In this document: positions 20,200-34,116 of the stretch, one piece after another
Layout of the letters: each line of letters opens with the position of its first letter
Numbering within the stretch: the first letter of the stretch is position 1
Assembly: GCF_008831285.2 (NCBI RefSeq)
Contig: NC_045140.1
Location: 7,686,505-7,750,504, forward strand
DNA length: 64,000 nucleotides
Source: Nymphaea colorata
Lineage: Eukaryota > Streptophyta > Magnoliopsida > Nymphaeales > Nymphaeaceae
Reading direction: 5' to 3'
Program-made: the position numbers and the translations under genes
Notes under the pieces: model-generated
The model's database searches: none
Told to the model about the DNA's origin: nothing
What the model saw: only the letters and a program-made list of their open reading frames with translations

Positions 20200-23100
20200 A
20201 TAAGACTGCATGGTATTATAATATGGATTTGAAACAACATATTCAAGGATAGTGTACTTCCAGAGTGCATTTGCATCCATTCGAGCTTGAGCAGAGTGAA
20301 TATTGAGAAGATTTAAAAGTCAAGGCAAAATGGGAGAGGGGGCACATGAGCAACACATGTAGGCAAGACCAGCCCCCTCAATAATGCTTTCCCTTGACAC
20401 AGTAAAATTAAAGCTCAACAATTTTAAGATATGAGATTAGAGCTTGACAATTTGAAATTAAGGTTATTGGTATTAATATGCTACCTTCGTTTGTGGCCTT
20501 AGTCATAGAGATCTCTATAGGCATATTGATGAGTTTCTCAATGTGTATGACACCATGAGATCAATCAATGTCAGGAATAATGCACTTAAGATCACATTGT
20601 CTCCATCCTTCAATAAGACAAAGTCAATCATTAGCTCAGATCTCTGGATGTAACAGTGAGGATAAAAACTTGGGCTCACTTGATTAAAAACGTAAGTTTT
20701 TTAGAAAATATAGTGGGGTTTTGGATGTAAATATAATCTTTCAATCTATTTCAAATCTTCATTTCAAACATAAAATCAAATAACATGTCATGAAACTACT
20801 TATCAATCACAATTTTTTGGATTTCACAAGTAATGAGTTTGGGTCAAATATCAATGCATATAATCAATATTCAACAAATTCAAGTGGAATCAAGGTAGAT
20901 AAAGACAGTAGAAATAGTACTTTTATTGTAAAAGATTAAAGCTCTATAAAAGATTTTAATAATTAAAGTGTTGCATGTACCCTTTGCAACAAATAAAGAA
21001 TGTGTACATTAAATAAAATGAACAAATAAAATAAAACCCTTTTATAAAGGTTTGCGCTTTATGGAAGCAAATAAAAGAAAACAAGTCCTAATTCTAAATG
21101 TGGTAGTAGTTTAAAGATGGTAAACTTCTTAATTTTGAATGACACCTTCAATCTCCAACATAGGCAGTCCTTGATCTTCTTGTTGTTGCTTCACCTCCCT
21201 CTCGAGCGGGTTGTAAAATGCAGGTTGTAAATGCACAAAAGAGTCTTCGGCTGCACAACATGTTAAAAAGTAAAAATGACAACTATATTAAGATACTTGT
21301 GCACAAAAATAAGATACTATCTAATGTGTTCTCATGTGTTTGTGTTAACCAGTTGCTAAAATAAATGATCAACCAAGTGCCTTATGTGTCAAAAGTTGTC
21401 CAACACTCAGTTAATGCCGGCTAATCCAAGTCTAAACTAGTTCACTTATTTTTCTCTTGTGTGAACTCAAAATATGTAACCTATAATGTGGTTGTGATGG
21501 CACAAAATATATCTAACTCTAATCTAAAAAGTAATACTCAACATGCTTAAATACAAACAACACAAGATGAAAGAAAAGAAACATGATAAACAACTAAATG
21601 AATGACTAGATGTTCAGGAAGATGATGTACTTGAAAATGGTAATAGTGCAATCCTTAACAACTTAACAAATCTAAGTACACTATTTAAAAACACAAAAAT
21701 ATAAGTTATTCCTACTCTAAACTTTCGATCAAACACATGAAATATTAGTACAAAGCTAAGTATTGAATCTAGCCAATAAATTACAGCCGCAATTACATAA
21801 AATTTAACAAACTAAACTACAATCTTGTAAAATGCAAAAATTATGTGAATCCACACTAGTAATTACACTAAAGAACCGTAACAACTAACAAATCATCCCA
21901 TACAATTAATTTTAATGCTAAAGTACACTACAAAATGTAAATTTCACAAAGTATTGATCTAGACTATTAAACTATGATGAGAAATGTGTTAATCATCATA
22001 AACATTCAAGTAGAATGTGCTCTTTCTCTCTCTCTAAAACATAAAAATACAACAAAAACAATATGTACTTTAAAACAAAGTATATCTAATAAGTAACAAC
22101 TAAATTTAATCTAAATACACATTTAAATGAATGACCTACCAACTACACTAAAAATTGCTGTAAAACATAAGAATAACAAAACTAGAACACAGTCACCCTA
22201 CACTTAGAACCAGAAAATGCAGTAACAGTCCAAGCTATAAATTTATCTATTACTGATACACAAAAATGAATTTTTTTTTCTGAAGAATATTTCAAACAAG
22301 AGATAACTAATTAACCTACTAAGATATAAAAGAAATTGCAGTAAAATAAGACAAATTCCTAAACTACACTCAGAACCTGAAAAAACAGTAAGTAGCATTA
22401 CATATCTTGATTTAATTATATGTACGCCTAAAAATAACTATTAAGTAAGATAACTAATTGCTAAAACTAAGGAAGCAAGAATTTAATGTAAACATGATAG
22501 TTAACTACTACAATTTGATCTACACTAACTGGAACCTATACAAATTACTAGGAATGGTCCATACTCTTAAGTCAAGTAAAACAAAGTTAACACCTGACGT
22601 AAGTTCTGTAAACATACTAAACAAGTGTATAAATATTAATTCTAACTAGAAAAACAAGAATTATGCCTAAAAATATGACTACTTAGGACTGGTTGTGACA
22701 AAAATTCATTGGTAGTCTACCAAGCTGCCACTTGGTGTTTATAAATTTACATTACACTAAATCAACTAGTAAACTGACCTTGTACTTAATAATTACAAAG
22801 ATTATAAGATAAACTAGTAGTTGTTACAAAAGTTACCTGAAAACAAGATGCAAACGAGTTAAAGATAAGAAGCAACATAAACTAATGTTGTTATAATAAG
22901 CATGCAGTCCCACAATAAAATTCAACTACGAAGCATGGTTAACACTACAAATCAAAGTTGTTAAAGACACATGCTTCAAGACATGAAATGTGCACCTCAT
23001 GTTGCTTTATCAAGAAAACATGCTAAAGTGCATGGATGAAGTCATGAGCCCAACTTGGGGCATGCACTTCACTCATGTGAGGGATACGCCTCATGTTGAA

Positions 23101-26100
23101 GCGTGCTTCATACTTGAGATATGCATCTCATGCACCAAAGCTTCACCCTATTCATAAAAAAGACTGCTGTTTTCAACCCCACAAATCCCTTTCATAGCAA
23201 ACCCCCATGTTCCTTCTCTAAACTCTACGGTTGTTGCCTGTTGTTGAGCCAGAATTTCCATCTCCATGCCAGAGTCTACTACCACTGTCTGACTCTATGT
23301 TGGAGCATGGTATCATTGCATCAGAGTCTTCGATTGTCATGCCATTGGCCACTATTTACTCAAATGAGTCATGCTGGATTAGTCTATCGCTGTGCCATTC
23401 GCTACCGCTGAATGCCTCTATGTCATTCACCACCAGCACCCCTTCATTCTTTATCTCCCCTTTTCTCTCTTTCTTCCTTTTCTTCTATCCCTTTCTTTCT
23501 TCCCACACACATTTCCTCTAGGTTTTCTTACCTTCTCCCAAATGTGTCTAGTTGTGTTCTTTTCTCTCCTCAATTCCCTTTTAACATTTATTTTCTTATT
23601 ATTATATTTATTGTACTGAGGTGGGGGAGTGCAAACTAAGTGGCTCTGCCACCATTTTTCAACAAGTAATCAAAATTTTAAAATAAAATACTAAAGAGAA
23701 CTTGTTTTGGCCCGCTAGTTTTAGCCCATTTATTTTGTCATTGTTAATGGTTGTCTCTCTATTATCCTCATATTCTATTAAATAACAGTCATATCCTTCA
23801 TAATTTTCTATTCTAGTTTCCCCTTTTTGTTAATTCTAAGCAGTTCCTTGAGTTACAATTACATTTTTACCTCCATAGTTTTTAATGGATACTCAGCATG
23901 TCTTGAAGCTTACGCTTCAGTTCACCTCCCTTTGCTTCACTTTACTTTATAGGCTTACCATTTTGCTTCACTTCATCACATTTAACAACATTTCTAGATA
24001 CAAATTCCTACTCTTAACACTTAAATAGCAACATAAACTTAGGACTAACTTAACATTCTCACTTAAACAGGATCTGCCACAACAGAAAATTAAGTGAAAT
24101 GCATGTACATTTGCTAAAGAACAATGATATCAGGCACCATCCAGCTGGTTTTAAGAACAACAAGATTTAGCTTCCACAATCAACCAGCATGTTTTAGGCA
24201 TGCCCAAGAAGCACCAGCCAGCTTGTATTAAGTAATTCTTGCCTGAAATAATGGAAGCCAAAGATGTAAACTAACCAACATGAAGTAAATACACAGGCAT
24301 TGAAGCAACAATCAATCAATCTAACAGCCAACCAAACAAAGTAGCTAAAATCATGCAACATATATAAACATGAAAAATAAAGAATGCATCATATTTTTCA
24401 ACAACTCAAACTGAGATTTAGCAGAAAAATGTAAAAAATAGAGACCCACAACCTGGAAAACCAGGAAATTCTAACGTACATGGATGAGAAACATAACAAA
24501 CATTTGATATCTAAATGCAATACAAGAAAATGACGAACAGCCTACCTAGAATGGGATCTGACCTTAAATCTCTGGTTTCGAGTGAGCATTTGGTGTTTAG
24601 AATTCTCCCCCGACTTCTTGTTCTGGTCTTTGAGCTTAAAAAAGATGCGAAGAAGCTAAGTCACAATTTGGAGAAGCTGAAATTGGAAGGGGTGTCACCT
24701 AGCTCCATTGGTTTGCTCCTCTTTTCACCAAAGCATTGCCAAGAAGTGCATCGAGAGAGAGAGAGAGAGAAAAGAGCAGTTGTCAGCCTCCCCTAAAGAG
24801 ATGATGAGCTACGGTACCTCATTTTTTCTAATTCTCAAAAAGCCTCTTGATTAACTTTCCATTTTTCTAAGTAGTTCTACATGACTTTTTCAAAATAGCA
24901 TTTCACTACCTTCTCTTATTTCTTTTCAGAATTACTTGTTTAGTCTCTATTAAATGCAAAATCTAAGTGCAAACAAGTACAATCTGGGTCCAAGGCGTCG
25001 GACAACTAAAAATCTGGATTTTAGGAGTGAAAAGATTATTTTACAATTGGAACCCAAGTTTCACTTGTAGAGAATGTTGATTTCTTTTTGGTTTGTTTGC
25101 TCAAATTTGAACCGTGACTCCTTTGAACATGCACAGACATGACATGAGGTTTAAGCATTAAAATTCATCACAATTGCATGAAAATATTATTAAAAACTTA
25201 TGGACTTCATGAATTATCAAAATACTCTCCCATGGCACGACCAATTAGTAGTTCAGGTGTATGATACCTGACAATCTCACTAAGGGGTACTTTACATTTT
25301 TAATTGTATCTCTGAAATATAACATGCCTTTGGCCGCAAGGTAAATAGAGAATTTTTTTTTTTACCTTGAGGGTGAATTCGAGAAAGAGTATAAATCATG
25401 CTAATGTTCAATAATAACATAATATTGATGAAAAGAAAAATTATTATGATGCGAGAAGATGCAGCTGAGATAGAAATTCCAAGTTCCAAAATGGGATCTG
25501 CATTCAATTTTGCAGCGAGGGATATTTTTGTGAATTTACTCGTGTGAAAAACAAGTTTTGGACAATACTTATTTAGTAGAGTCCAATTGGAAAGAAAAAA
25601 GAGATGAGTACATTGAATGAATGCCTAACATATTGCATGACAAGCATGATGGACACATTTTTAAATAAGGCTTAGAGGAAATAAGTCATGGATCCCGATT
25701 AGGATCCAGGTTTAGACTGCATCATGAGTAAATTGTGTGGTGCCTGATAGGTTTAGAAAAAAAAGGGGCATTGGCGCCCGAAGCCACTTATGTTGGTGTC
25801 ATTCACTTGTGAAGAGAAAAAGCAAAGGGGAGGAAGATGAGGCATAAGAACAGGAAGTTGAAGGAGAGGTGGAAGAGGAAGACATGGAAGAAGAAGGCAG
25901 CAAGGGAGGTGAATCTCTCTCTCTCTATCTTCCCCTCACTCTTGTTTTTCTGCTGGCTGATGCCAGATTTGGGCAAAATCATACGATTTCCTTTCTCAAA
26001 TCTACTGATTTGATTTTAGATTTGTTGTAGTAAAACATGCTTTGTCTCCATCAAATTTTTTGGTAGTGTGTGGGATGAGCATGCGCTTGGGTGGCTGTTG

Positions 26101-27640
26101 CCAAATAATCGGTAGTTAGAATGTTTAAAACAAGGGGTTCAGCTGATTAGTTTTGTGGATTTTATCTAATCTCTCTTCTAATGCAATGAAAACTCATTGC
26201 TTTTGCATGCTAAGATTGATGCTTATGGGATTATTGATATGCCCAGTGGGATGGTGTTTTTGGGCTGGATCAGGGATGTTTATGTCTGCTCCACATCCCA
26301 GCGTCTTTTCCTATTTTACGAATGATTATTTGTTGATGAGATGCATGATTAGAGGGCTGATAAGGGAGTTTTAATAAATGGTGTCAGTCATGACTAAGTT
26401 TTTCAACATAAAGGGGCAGTTTCTGAGCATTGAATCGATATTTCTATTTTCCCTGTAAAGTTTGAAGATTGCATTTGTGCTGCTTACTCCATGATTCTAC
26501 CCTTTTGGACACTTCAAATGTGATTTTCAGATGTGGGAACACATGATTTTTGAACGTTGTAAATAAAATAAGTGCAGGACTGTTTAAGTGGGAGAATAAG
26601 ATTATTCTCCTTGAATGAATTGATTGATAGTATGCAGGAGAATTGGTGAGTTTAGTGTTGCATTCTAGCTACATCTTTAGTCTGGGCAAGTTTATGTTAA
26701 ATGACATCGATTCATTTATCCCTTAGCCATTTGAAACTAACAATTAATTAGTATGAATTGTAGTTTTAGTGATTTTTAGAGTAGTGTATATGCTTTTTAG
26801 AGTCAAGGATATAACCTTTTCTCGCATTTGGGGTCCCAGTTTTCTTATTATAGCTAGTTGGCAAATTTGGGTTTCCAATGTGAGGAATGCTTTCCTTGGC
26901 ATGCTTCAGATGGTGGGTTTATGTTGACATGATTAATGATTTTGTGTTACTCATGATCAATTAAATTGGGGCATATCACATTTAGGTTAAGAGTTGGTTT
27001 TTACATGTGTAGATGCTTTGTGGTTGGATGAAGAGACCCACAAAATAAAGAAAAATATATATAGTTTCACAACTCATATAAGACAATAAGTTGTTATGAA
27101 TAGCTGAGCTAGAAAGAATTTCAAAAATTCAAGTCAAGTCCCAACTAGGAATGAGAGTTAGGCCATGAAATCGGTCCTTCACTAAGAATGCGAATCAGTG
27201 AATGCCTTGCCTGAAAAATGAACGAGTGTGTCTGTGTTATCTATTTGAATTTACATGGAAAATGGTAAGGTCCACACATGATAATGTTTTCATGGGCATA
27301 TTAATGCATACCTTTCATTTGCTTTTTAATTAATTTACAATGGAATATGCATACTAATGAATAACGGCTTAGGATACCCTTAGGCAAATTATCAAGTTGA
27401 GTATCTTCTTGAGCCCGACCCATGCATTAGAAGGCATCTTAGAGAATAACTATTTAGGACAACCATGTGCCTAACCCAGATTGAGAATACTGTTTGTGAT
27501 TAGGATAGTTATAAATGTGGATTTAAATAACATGGAAATCATTGCTAAGTTTGCCAACCATATTAGATGTTTTCCTCTATGTTATGCTTAATTTGTGCAC
27601 TTGTACAAAATGTTTGTGTGTGACAACAATGGTGGCATCA
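20200..27640. other. AT-rich intergenic DNA, no supported gene
   Basis: Open frames are under 100 codons and none shows a known domain. The region 22960-23160 and 23890-23980 repeats phrases such as ATGCTTCA, CTCATG and GAAGC, suggesting a diverged repeat. A purine-rich stretch (25800-25910) encodes a basic 25-residue frame that does not match ribosomal eL41. A few (TC)n or (GA)n runs occur (22020, 24750, 25915). Confidence 0.5.
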
Positions 27641-27930
27641 TGCAAACACCCAAAATTTTCACAAATCCAAATGACAATTTTACTCTTCACCATGAGATTT
27701 TTAAATTAATTTTCAAGACCAAAATTTTTAAGCCAAACATGTATTTTTTACAGCAGCATTGAACACCTAAGCCTAGTCCACGTAGGTTGTCCTAGCTAGA
27801 CATTATCATTTTTCCTTGCACTCTGGCATTTCTACCTAGAAAGTAGGGATTGCTCACCAAAATTCTGTGAGTTGCCTAACATTTGAGCAATTAGACCAGT
27901 TCCTAACATTACATGACCCGAGGCTCACTA
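27641..27930. repeat. Fragment related to the 30 kb LTR
   Basis: It begins TGCAAACACCCAAAATTTTC and shares GAGTTGCCTAACATTTGAGC and further phrases with 30075-30310, the low-coordinate end of the Tat-element LTR. It is a truncated LTR copy or a related element. No boundary to the right is clear. Confidence 0.55.
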
Positions 27931-28117
27931 GGGTTATCCCAGACTAAAGCCAGCTCTCCTGTAGCTCAAATCAGCTCTTGGAATTCAGAACTGTGATATT
28001 TAGCTCAACCAATAGGGAGAAAGTTTTAGTTCACTTATTTTGAGTAACCCAACCCAAGTTTCAGTCTTACACTAAGCTGTGGGCTGCCACTAGATCTTTC
28101 TTCCTCATGTTTGTGGG

Positions 28118-28710
28118 GGCTTGAGCTGAATTTGAGCTCAACCCAAAAAAGTGAGCTGAAACTTAGCTAGAACCATGTTTATCATATATAAATCAAGCTT
28201 CCTATAGTTCAGCTTGAGTTCATCCATCTTAGTTTGAGTTCAATTTAGTTCTAAGTACTTTCTCTCTCCTATTTGCAGGGATTCAATTTAGTTCTGAGTG
28301 CTTTCTTTCTTTTTAAGATCAACCCAAAAGAGTGAGTGAAAGTCAAGGTAAGACCATGTTTATCATATATAAAACAAGGTTCCTCTAGTTCAATTTGAGT
28401 TTATTCATTCTGGTTTGAGTTCAATTCAGTTTCGACTGCTTTCTTTCTCTTGTTTTTAGGTGAGTTTGAGCTAAGTCTGAGCTCAAGCCAATAAGGTGAG
28501 CTAAAGTTGAGGTAGGACCATGTTTATCATGTATAAATAAAGTTTTTTTAGTTTGATTTTAGCACACTTATCCCTATTTGAGTTCAATTCAGTTCTGAAT
28601 GTTTTCTCTTTCTGTTTTCAGGAGTTAGAGCTGAATTTGAGCTCAATCTGATAAATTGAACTGAAACCGAGTAGTGATTATATTTATCATGTGTAAATCG
28701 ATGTTACATG
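28118..28710. repeat. Tandem repeat, about 165-180 bp unit, roughly four copies
   Basis: The anchor ACCATGTTTATCATATATAA occurs at 28172, 28353, 28517 (diverging) and a decayed form near 28680, with spacings of 181, 164 and about 163 bp. Between anchors, the phrases TTGAGTTCAATT(T/C)AGTTCTGA and GAGCTCAA recur. The array is next to LTR-related sequence and may be part of an LTR or leader. No protein is encoded. Confidence 0.75.
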
Positions 28711-29340
28711 GCTCCTAAGTTAGATTTTATGAAAAATATGTGCATGGTGTTAAATGACTAAAATATCCTTATGTGTGATTTTGGGTTGCAATGTATTTAA
28801 ATAAAGGGATTGGCTTGAACTAAGGTTATAAAATCCAAGAAAATCATAAACCAAGGTATATGTGACCTATACCCTATGTTTATATAGAAGAACGTGACAC
28901 AAAAATGAAATGATCGTTTTGGCCCTATGTGTATTTTTGGAGTTCCAAATGAATTTTCTTGATCTGATTGAACCAGCCTATGGTCAATATCCTAAATAGG
29001 CTCTGATCAAAATCTAGCTAAAAACTTCCTCTTGATTGCTCTAAAAATCAAAAACAAATTTTTACCAAGTATAATATGTTTATAAAGAAAAAACAAGGCA
29101 ATAAAAATTCAATTTTATTGAATTTTTCACTAGTGGAATTGGGTGTGCTTGAAAAAGCTAGTACCTGCAAGGACATGCTGAATGATTAAAAAAATCACTT
29201 TAATTTTACAAAATTAAGCTTTATAGTAGTTTTGAAAGCGTAGCAAGTACTAGGACTGAGCTTTATGGCCTTGGAACTAAGTTGAAAAAAAAAAGAGCAT
29301 TGAGAGATGGGCTCGAGGAAGATATAGCCGTTCTACTATA

Positions 29341-29778
29341 TTAGTACTCGAAAGCATCAGGTAGGGGTAAAATTGATTTGTGTCTATTCTGCAACATTAT
29401 ATGATTGGTGAACATTTGTCTAGTTATATCTTCTAAAGCATTCTGAGCTTGAGTGAGTAATTTCAAAGGATATTCTACACTTGGTACCCTAAGGCCAACT
29501 GGTCTGGGAGCTATCGACCCAAAACTCGTTACAAGCATTCAGTAGAGAGCCTGATAGACATGACATTGCACATACAAATGTGCATGACTATCAAAACAAT
29601 AGAGCGTCGTAATGGCTTGTTGGGTAGTGACACATTTCCCCTACGGGTGAAGGTCAGACTGAAATATCAAGAAGGCAAGAACAAGAACAAAAAAACCAAA
29701 ATGGCCACATTGAAGAACAAATTGAGCAAAAATGCAAACCTAAAAAATCAAGGGAAACCAAGTCCAAGAATTATCTGA
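29341..29778. other. Unrecognised short open frames
   Basis: A 65-codon frame on the minus strand (29341-29538) and a 72-codon lysine-rich frame on the plus strand (29560-29778) lie back to back. Neither shows a motif that I recognise, and the first codons are not all ATG. They are probably chance frames or TE debris. Confidence 0.2.
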
Positions 29779-29988
29779 TGATGGAAATAGAGGCTTCTTA
29801 TGATTGCAAAGGGAGTCTGGATAGTAACAAATCATGCACTAAGCCCTATGACATTGAGAGTGACTCTTCCTAGCTTATCATGTTGAAATGAAGGAATGAT
29901 CGTCTCAAATGAATCTCGTGACATTGGCTAAAAGAATTTGTCCTTACAAGAATTTTCAAGCGCTTTCACAAGCATCGCATCAATATTC

Positions 29989-30015
29989 ATATATATATAT
30001 ATATATATATATATA
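29989..30015. repeat. (TA)n microsatellite
   Basis: A short TA run just outside the left end of the large gypsy element. Confidence 0.95.
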
Positions 30016-30074
30016 CTTCTTAGAAAGTTTGATCTCAAATATTTTATTATGACTCAGTATCAAAGAGAAGCATC

Positions 30075-31808
30075 TGTGAACACCTAAAATTTTTACAAGT
30101 CTAAATGACCATTATGCCCTTCACCATTAAATTTTGAAATTGATTTTTATGGACCAATTTCAATAACAAATGGGCATTTTGCCCCATATGACCTCGATTA
30201 TCCAAGCTAAAAATTACCATTTTGCGCCTTCATCATAGCATCTAGGCTTGGAAAGTATAGACTTTTCATCAAAATTTGGAGAATTGCCTAACATTTGAGC
30301 AATTAGGTTATTTCTCAACTTTAAGCTCAAATCACTCACGAAACCTCATCTTAAAGCTTCCTTGAATGGAGATCCAAGGTGTCTGAGAAGCCTCATCATG
30401 CTCCCTTGAAGAGTGAAAGTTAGAGAAGCATTCTCGCAAGGTTAGAGAAGAAGAAGAAGAGAAAATGAGAGAAATGGAGAGAGAGCGTCTTCAAATGAGA
30501 AAGAATTACAGGCTCCCCAAGGGTTAGGTCATGCCCAAGAGAGAAGATCTTGGTGGTATTTGTGGTGAGTTTTGGAACCAAAACTCAAAATATGATTTAT
30601 TTGTTTTAACTTAACAACATTTTCATGTGAATTTCAAGTATTTTTGAATAATTTTAACTTTATTTTTTAAGTAGTTTTTGACTAAATGGGATTGGCCCTT
30701 AGCACTACAAATACCCCTTTGGGCAGGGCTAATGCTAGGCGACAGCACCAAACAATGTTGCGGCCTCACCACACGCGGCAATGCCTCGTGCACCCATCCG
30801 CTTTGGCCAGAATGCATAGCCTGGCCGTGCATGCTAGGTAGTTCGATAGGCACGCATGAAGGGGGAAAAGGCCCCAATTATTGGTTCGTTTTGGACCAAT
30901 AAGGGGTGGCTTTCACCTCCTTGGCCTCCAAAAGGGTCCCAAAAAAAAAACTCATAATTTTTTTAATCCACATTTTAAATGGTAAAATAGTCTTCTGTTA
31001 CAAATGGGGCCGACTTCATTTTGAGTGATTTTGAGCTCATTTTAGATCTGGATCGAGATTGCTTGGTCTTCAACATGTTCTAGTTGACGCCCGAGGTTTG
31101 GATCAAGGATTTTAGGCACAAAGTATATTTTTGACATAAAATTGAGACGCAAAATAAAAGGAAGGTCCGTGCATGCGCACACGGTGCTTGATTGTATCAA
31201 AATTTGTTATTTTGGCCTCAACCTTGGATTTGGAATTGAAGTTCTTGATTTGGATCCAAACTTTGGTTTTGGATCTAATTTGGATCCGATAACATCTTTA
31301 TGGGTTGATTTTCCTAGTTTGAACTTAATTTCATTCTTGGGGTTTAGTCACTTACTTTGGCTTCGTGTTTCATATCAAGCTGTGTATTATAGACATAGGA
31401 CTTGGATTTGGATCCAATTCTTAGTCTAACATTAGATTTTGGATTTAAATGTTGCATATGGACTCAGATATGGGCCTAGGGATCTGTTTTGGATTATGTG
31501 GTCGTGAAAATTGGACTTAGGTATGCATATAGAAGTCTATCTATGGAGGGGCGTTTTAGGTTTAACCTCTTGTCTGAATGAGTTATTTGAGCTTGTTGCA
31601 GGTTTAACCATTTACCTGCACAGGTTTGACAAGATTAAGTTCTTGTTTGACCTCTTACCTGGGCAGGTTGCATTGTTTTGTATTGTAGGTTTAAATTCTT
31701 ACTTGCATGGGTTGCTCTTAAATTGCATCGTAGGCTTTACCCATCAGCTGCATGAGTTTGCTCTCAAGTTTTGAGTGGTAATAATAAAAAAAAGCTCTAC
31801 TGTAGTCA
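30075..31808 (-). repeat. 3' LTR of the Tat-type element
   Basis: The segment 30340-31545 matches 46020-47330 in the same orientation: GAGAAGAAGAA, AAAACTCAAAAT, ATTGGTTCGTTTT, TTTTGGATTTAAAT and many other phrases. On the minus strand it starts TGACTACAG after an A12GG purine tract. The high-coordinate part contains degenerate GGTTTAACC/TTACCTG repeats not seen in the other LTR. Low-end boundary approximate. Confidence 0.65.
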
Positions 31809-31929
31809 TTACCTTTTTTTTTTTACAACTGAGTAAAATTTAAATGGATAATAGATCAAACATAGAGAACACAAGTGTTTGTCATTGATTGAAAGGTGAA
31901 TGCAAGAGGACTAAGTATAGAATTTCTTG

Positions 31930-33264
31930 AAGTGAACAATGTTAACAAGTGTTAATGGGATCGATAAGTTCCACCCCATCAACATCAATTAACCGGTATA
32001 AGTTACGGGGCAATGTTTCCTTAATAAGGTATGGGTGTTTCTAGTTCGGTGCCCACTTACCATGAGGTCATCCTCTGAGGTATACCACAGATCGTAGGAC
32101 CAAGTCATTCACTTTAAATTGTCTCTCATAATTGACTTGGTAAATTGTCTAGCCATGCTTTGGCGATAGACTTCAGCATGCTCAACCACTTTTAGTTTCT
32201 TTTCATCTAACAAAATTGAGTTGCATTAGTCTCTTCTGTTGATATTGATTTAGAGGAAGTTCTATATGAGAAGCGAACTTCAACGCAGGTTTTAATACAT
32301 GCAATAGTAGAACCACTTCTATTTTGTAGACTAGCTTTGCTGGGATAGCATTTGTTGGAGTTTTCATAGTGGTGCAATATGCCCACAAGGTGTTGTGCAT
32401 CTTTTCGTGCCAGTCTTTTTCAGTTTCTATTGTCTGCTCCAAGACACAGATCAAGATCTTATTGGTGGCTTCTACTTGCCCATTACCTTGGGGGCAATAA
32501 GGAGTTGAAAATTGTTGTGTGATAGGGTATTTGTTGAATAATTGTCTCACCTTTTCATTTTACAAGTCTTGTTATCAGATACTATATCATGTGAAACTTC
32601 GAACCTACAAAGAAGATTATTGTGAGTGAATGATACTACATGACACCCTTCTTATTGTCCTGAGTATGATGACTTCTACCTATTTGGTAAAATAGTCTGT
32701 TGCAGCAAGAAAATATTTATGCTCATTAGAAGTTGTAGGGGATATTGGTCCGACTACGTTAAATGCCCACATTGAAAATGACCAATGAGAAGTTACAAAA
32801 TGCAAATGAGAGGCCTATGCATGGATTATTAGAGCATGCAGCTGACATTCTTTATAACTTTTGACAAATTTGTAACAATCTTTTTGCATAGTAGGTCAAT
32901 AATATTCAGCCCGAACTATTTGCTTGATGAGGGTTTGGTAACCAACATGGCTCCCACAGTCTCGTCAATGCGACTCTTTGATGACTTCCGTTGCTTCATC
33001 CTCGTAGAGGCATCGAGATTATTCAGTACTTGAAACATGCCTATATAGCACTCCTGCAAGAATAAAGTACCTTATTAGCATACATTGAATCACTTTTTGT
33101 CCTTTCTTAGGCATGTCAGTCTCAAACGCTCCACTCTCAATGTAACTTTTGATATAATGATACCAAGGCGTATTCCCCTTGTAGACATGATGAACATGTT
33201 TTATTGTTTCAAAAGAATAATTCTTTAATTTTTCGATCTCAAAAGAACATACTATTTCGTTGGC
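31930..33264 (-). pseudogene. Tat element integrase (degenerate)
   Basis: Broken frames read, in order: YQTLIKQIVRAEYY and KSYKECQLHA (HHCC zinc region), FSMWAFNVVGPISP and FLAATDYFTK (core), DIVSDN, then FSTPYCPQGNGQVEATNK (third catalytic Glu), then NDLVLRSVVYLRG and NLYRLIDVDG near the C-terminus. The first catalytic position reads Asn (FNVVGPI) where Asp is usual. The Gly-Asn-Gly-Gln-Val-Glu motif is intact. Confidence 0.8.
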
Positions 33265-33760
33265 TTAGAAAGGGGTAGTGGATCCTAAGCTCGCAAGGCC
33301 ATCCACAATAGAGTGACCCTTTCTTTTTATATGAGCAAGCTGTACTTCTTTAAACCGATGGATCAAGGAGCTGGCGATCTCTTGATATGGCACCAACTTT
33401 TTGTTTTTGACCTGCCATTCTCCATTCACTTGGTTGATGATAAGCTTAGAGTCACCAAAGGCTTGCAGCCTTTTTTCTTGAAAACTTAGTAAAGAATGAA
33501 GTCCTTGTACGAGAGCTTCATATTTAACTATGTTATGGGTGCATGGAAAGTAAAGTTTCAAAGAACATGAGATCATTTCATTTTTTGGAGTAATAAGCAA
33601 AATTTCTATACCTGCTCCCATCATATTTATGGATCCATCAAAGAACATCTTCTATATCGGGGCTACTTCCTATCTTAACACATGTTCATCAGGAAACTCA
33701 TAATCTATTATGATCTCTTCATACTAGAGAAAGTTTGTTATATCAATGCGCCCATTAATG
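33265..33760 (-). pseudogene. Tat element additional RNase H domain
   Basis: The frame reads MFFDGSINMMGAGIEILLIT, then HNIVKYEALVQGLHSL, then RLQAFGDSKLIINQVNGEWQ and GHSIVDGLASLGS. These are the DG, E, D and HNxxAD-like positions of the archaeal-type RNase H found after RT/RH in Tat elements. Upstream codons (YEFPDEHV) are interrupted by stops. The coding trace is lost at about 33775, where the inserted block starts. Confidence 0.82.
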
Positions 33761-33778
33761 CTTGAATGAAGAATGAAT

Positions 33779-34100
33779 TGATTTTCACTTTGGGCGTCAC
33801 TTTCTCTCTCATCACATCTTCTTCTCAACCAAGTCTACTCGTCTTCCCGGCGGCGGCCGGATTGATTTCTTCTGACCATTGACCAGCGACAGCTGGTGTC
33901 TTTCTTTGATCCGACGGTGTCAATCCTCCTCCCGTCCTCAATACTCTTTTCTTCTTCTCCCCAATCGGCCGAAGGAACATCTGCCTCCCCTGTTCTTGCG
34001 ATAGAAGGAGAAGCAGCGGCAGATCAGAAAGTTGAAATCGATTTGCCTTGCTGAGCGTGATCTTGGGTAGAGATAGCGCCTCCGCAGTGAGGTTCTATCA
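33779..34100 (+). repeat. Putative LTR (322 bp) followed by a Met-tRNA primer site
   Basis: It starts TGATTTTCACTTTGG, ends GGTTCTATCA, and is followed after three bases by TGGTATCAGAGCC, the primer-binding sequence complementary to initiator-Met tRNA used by many plant copia and LARD-type elements. A related sequence exists in inverted orientation ending at 35962 (shared phrases TCACTTTCTCTCTC, ACCAGCGAC(A/G)GCTGG and ATCGGCCGAA). Confidence 0.5.
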
Positions 34101-34103
34101 ATT

Positions 34104-34116
34104 TGGTATCAGAGCC
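34104..34116 (+). promoter_or_regulatory. Primer-binding-site-like sequence
   Basis: TGGTATCAGAGCC matches the usual initiator-Met tRNA primer site of plant LTR retrotransposons. No plus-strand gag follows it. Confidence 0.55.

Noticed and set aside
23121-23639. Overlapping Ser/Pro/Phe-rich frames
   Set aside because: They come from a pyrimidine-rich tract open in several frames at once.
24515-24796. 93-codon frame with a leucine-rich, coiled-coil look
   Set aside because: No domain match, no splice or promoter support, and it ends in a (GA)n run.
25860-25910. Short basic frame resembling ribosomal protein eL41
   Set aside because: The Arg/Lys pattern does not match the highly conserved eL41 sequence and the purine-rich DNA would give basic residues in any case.
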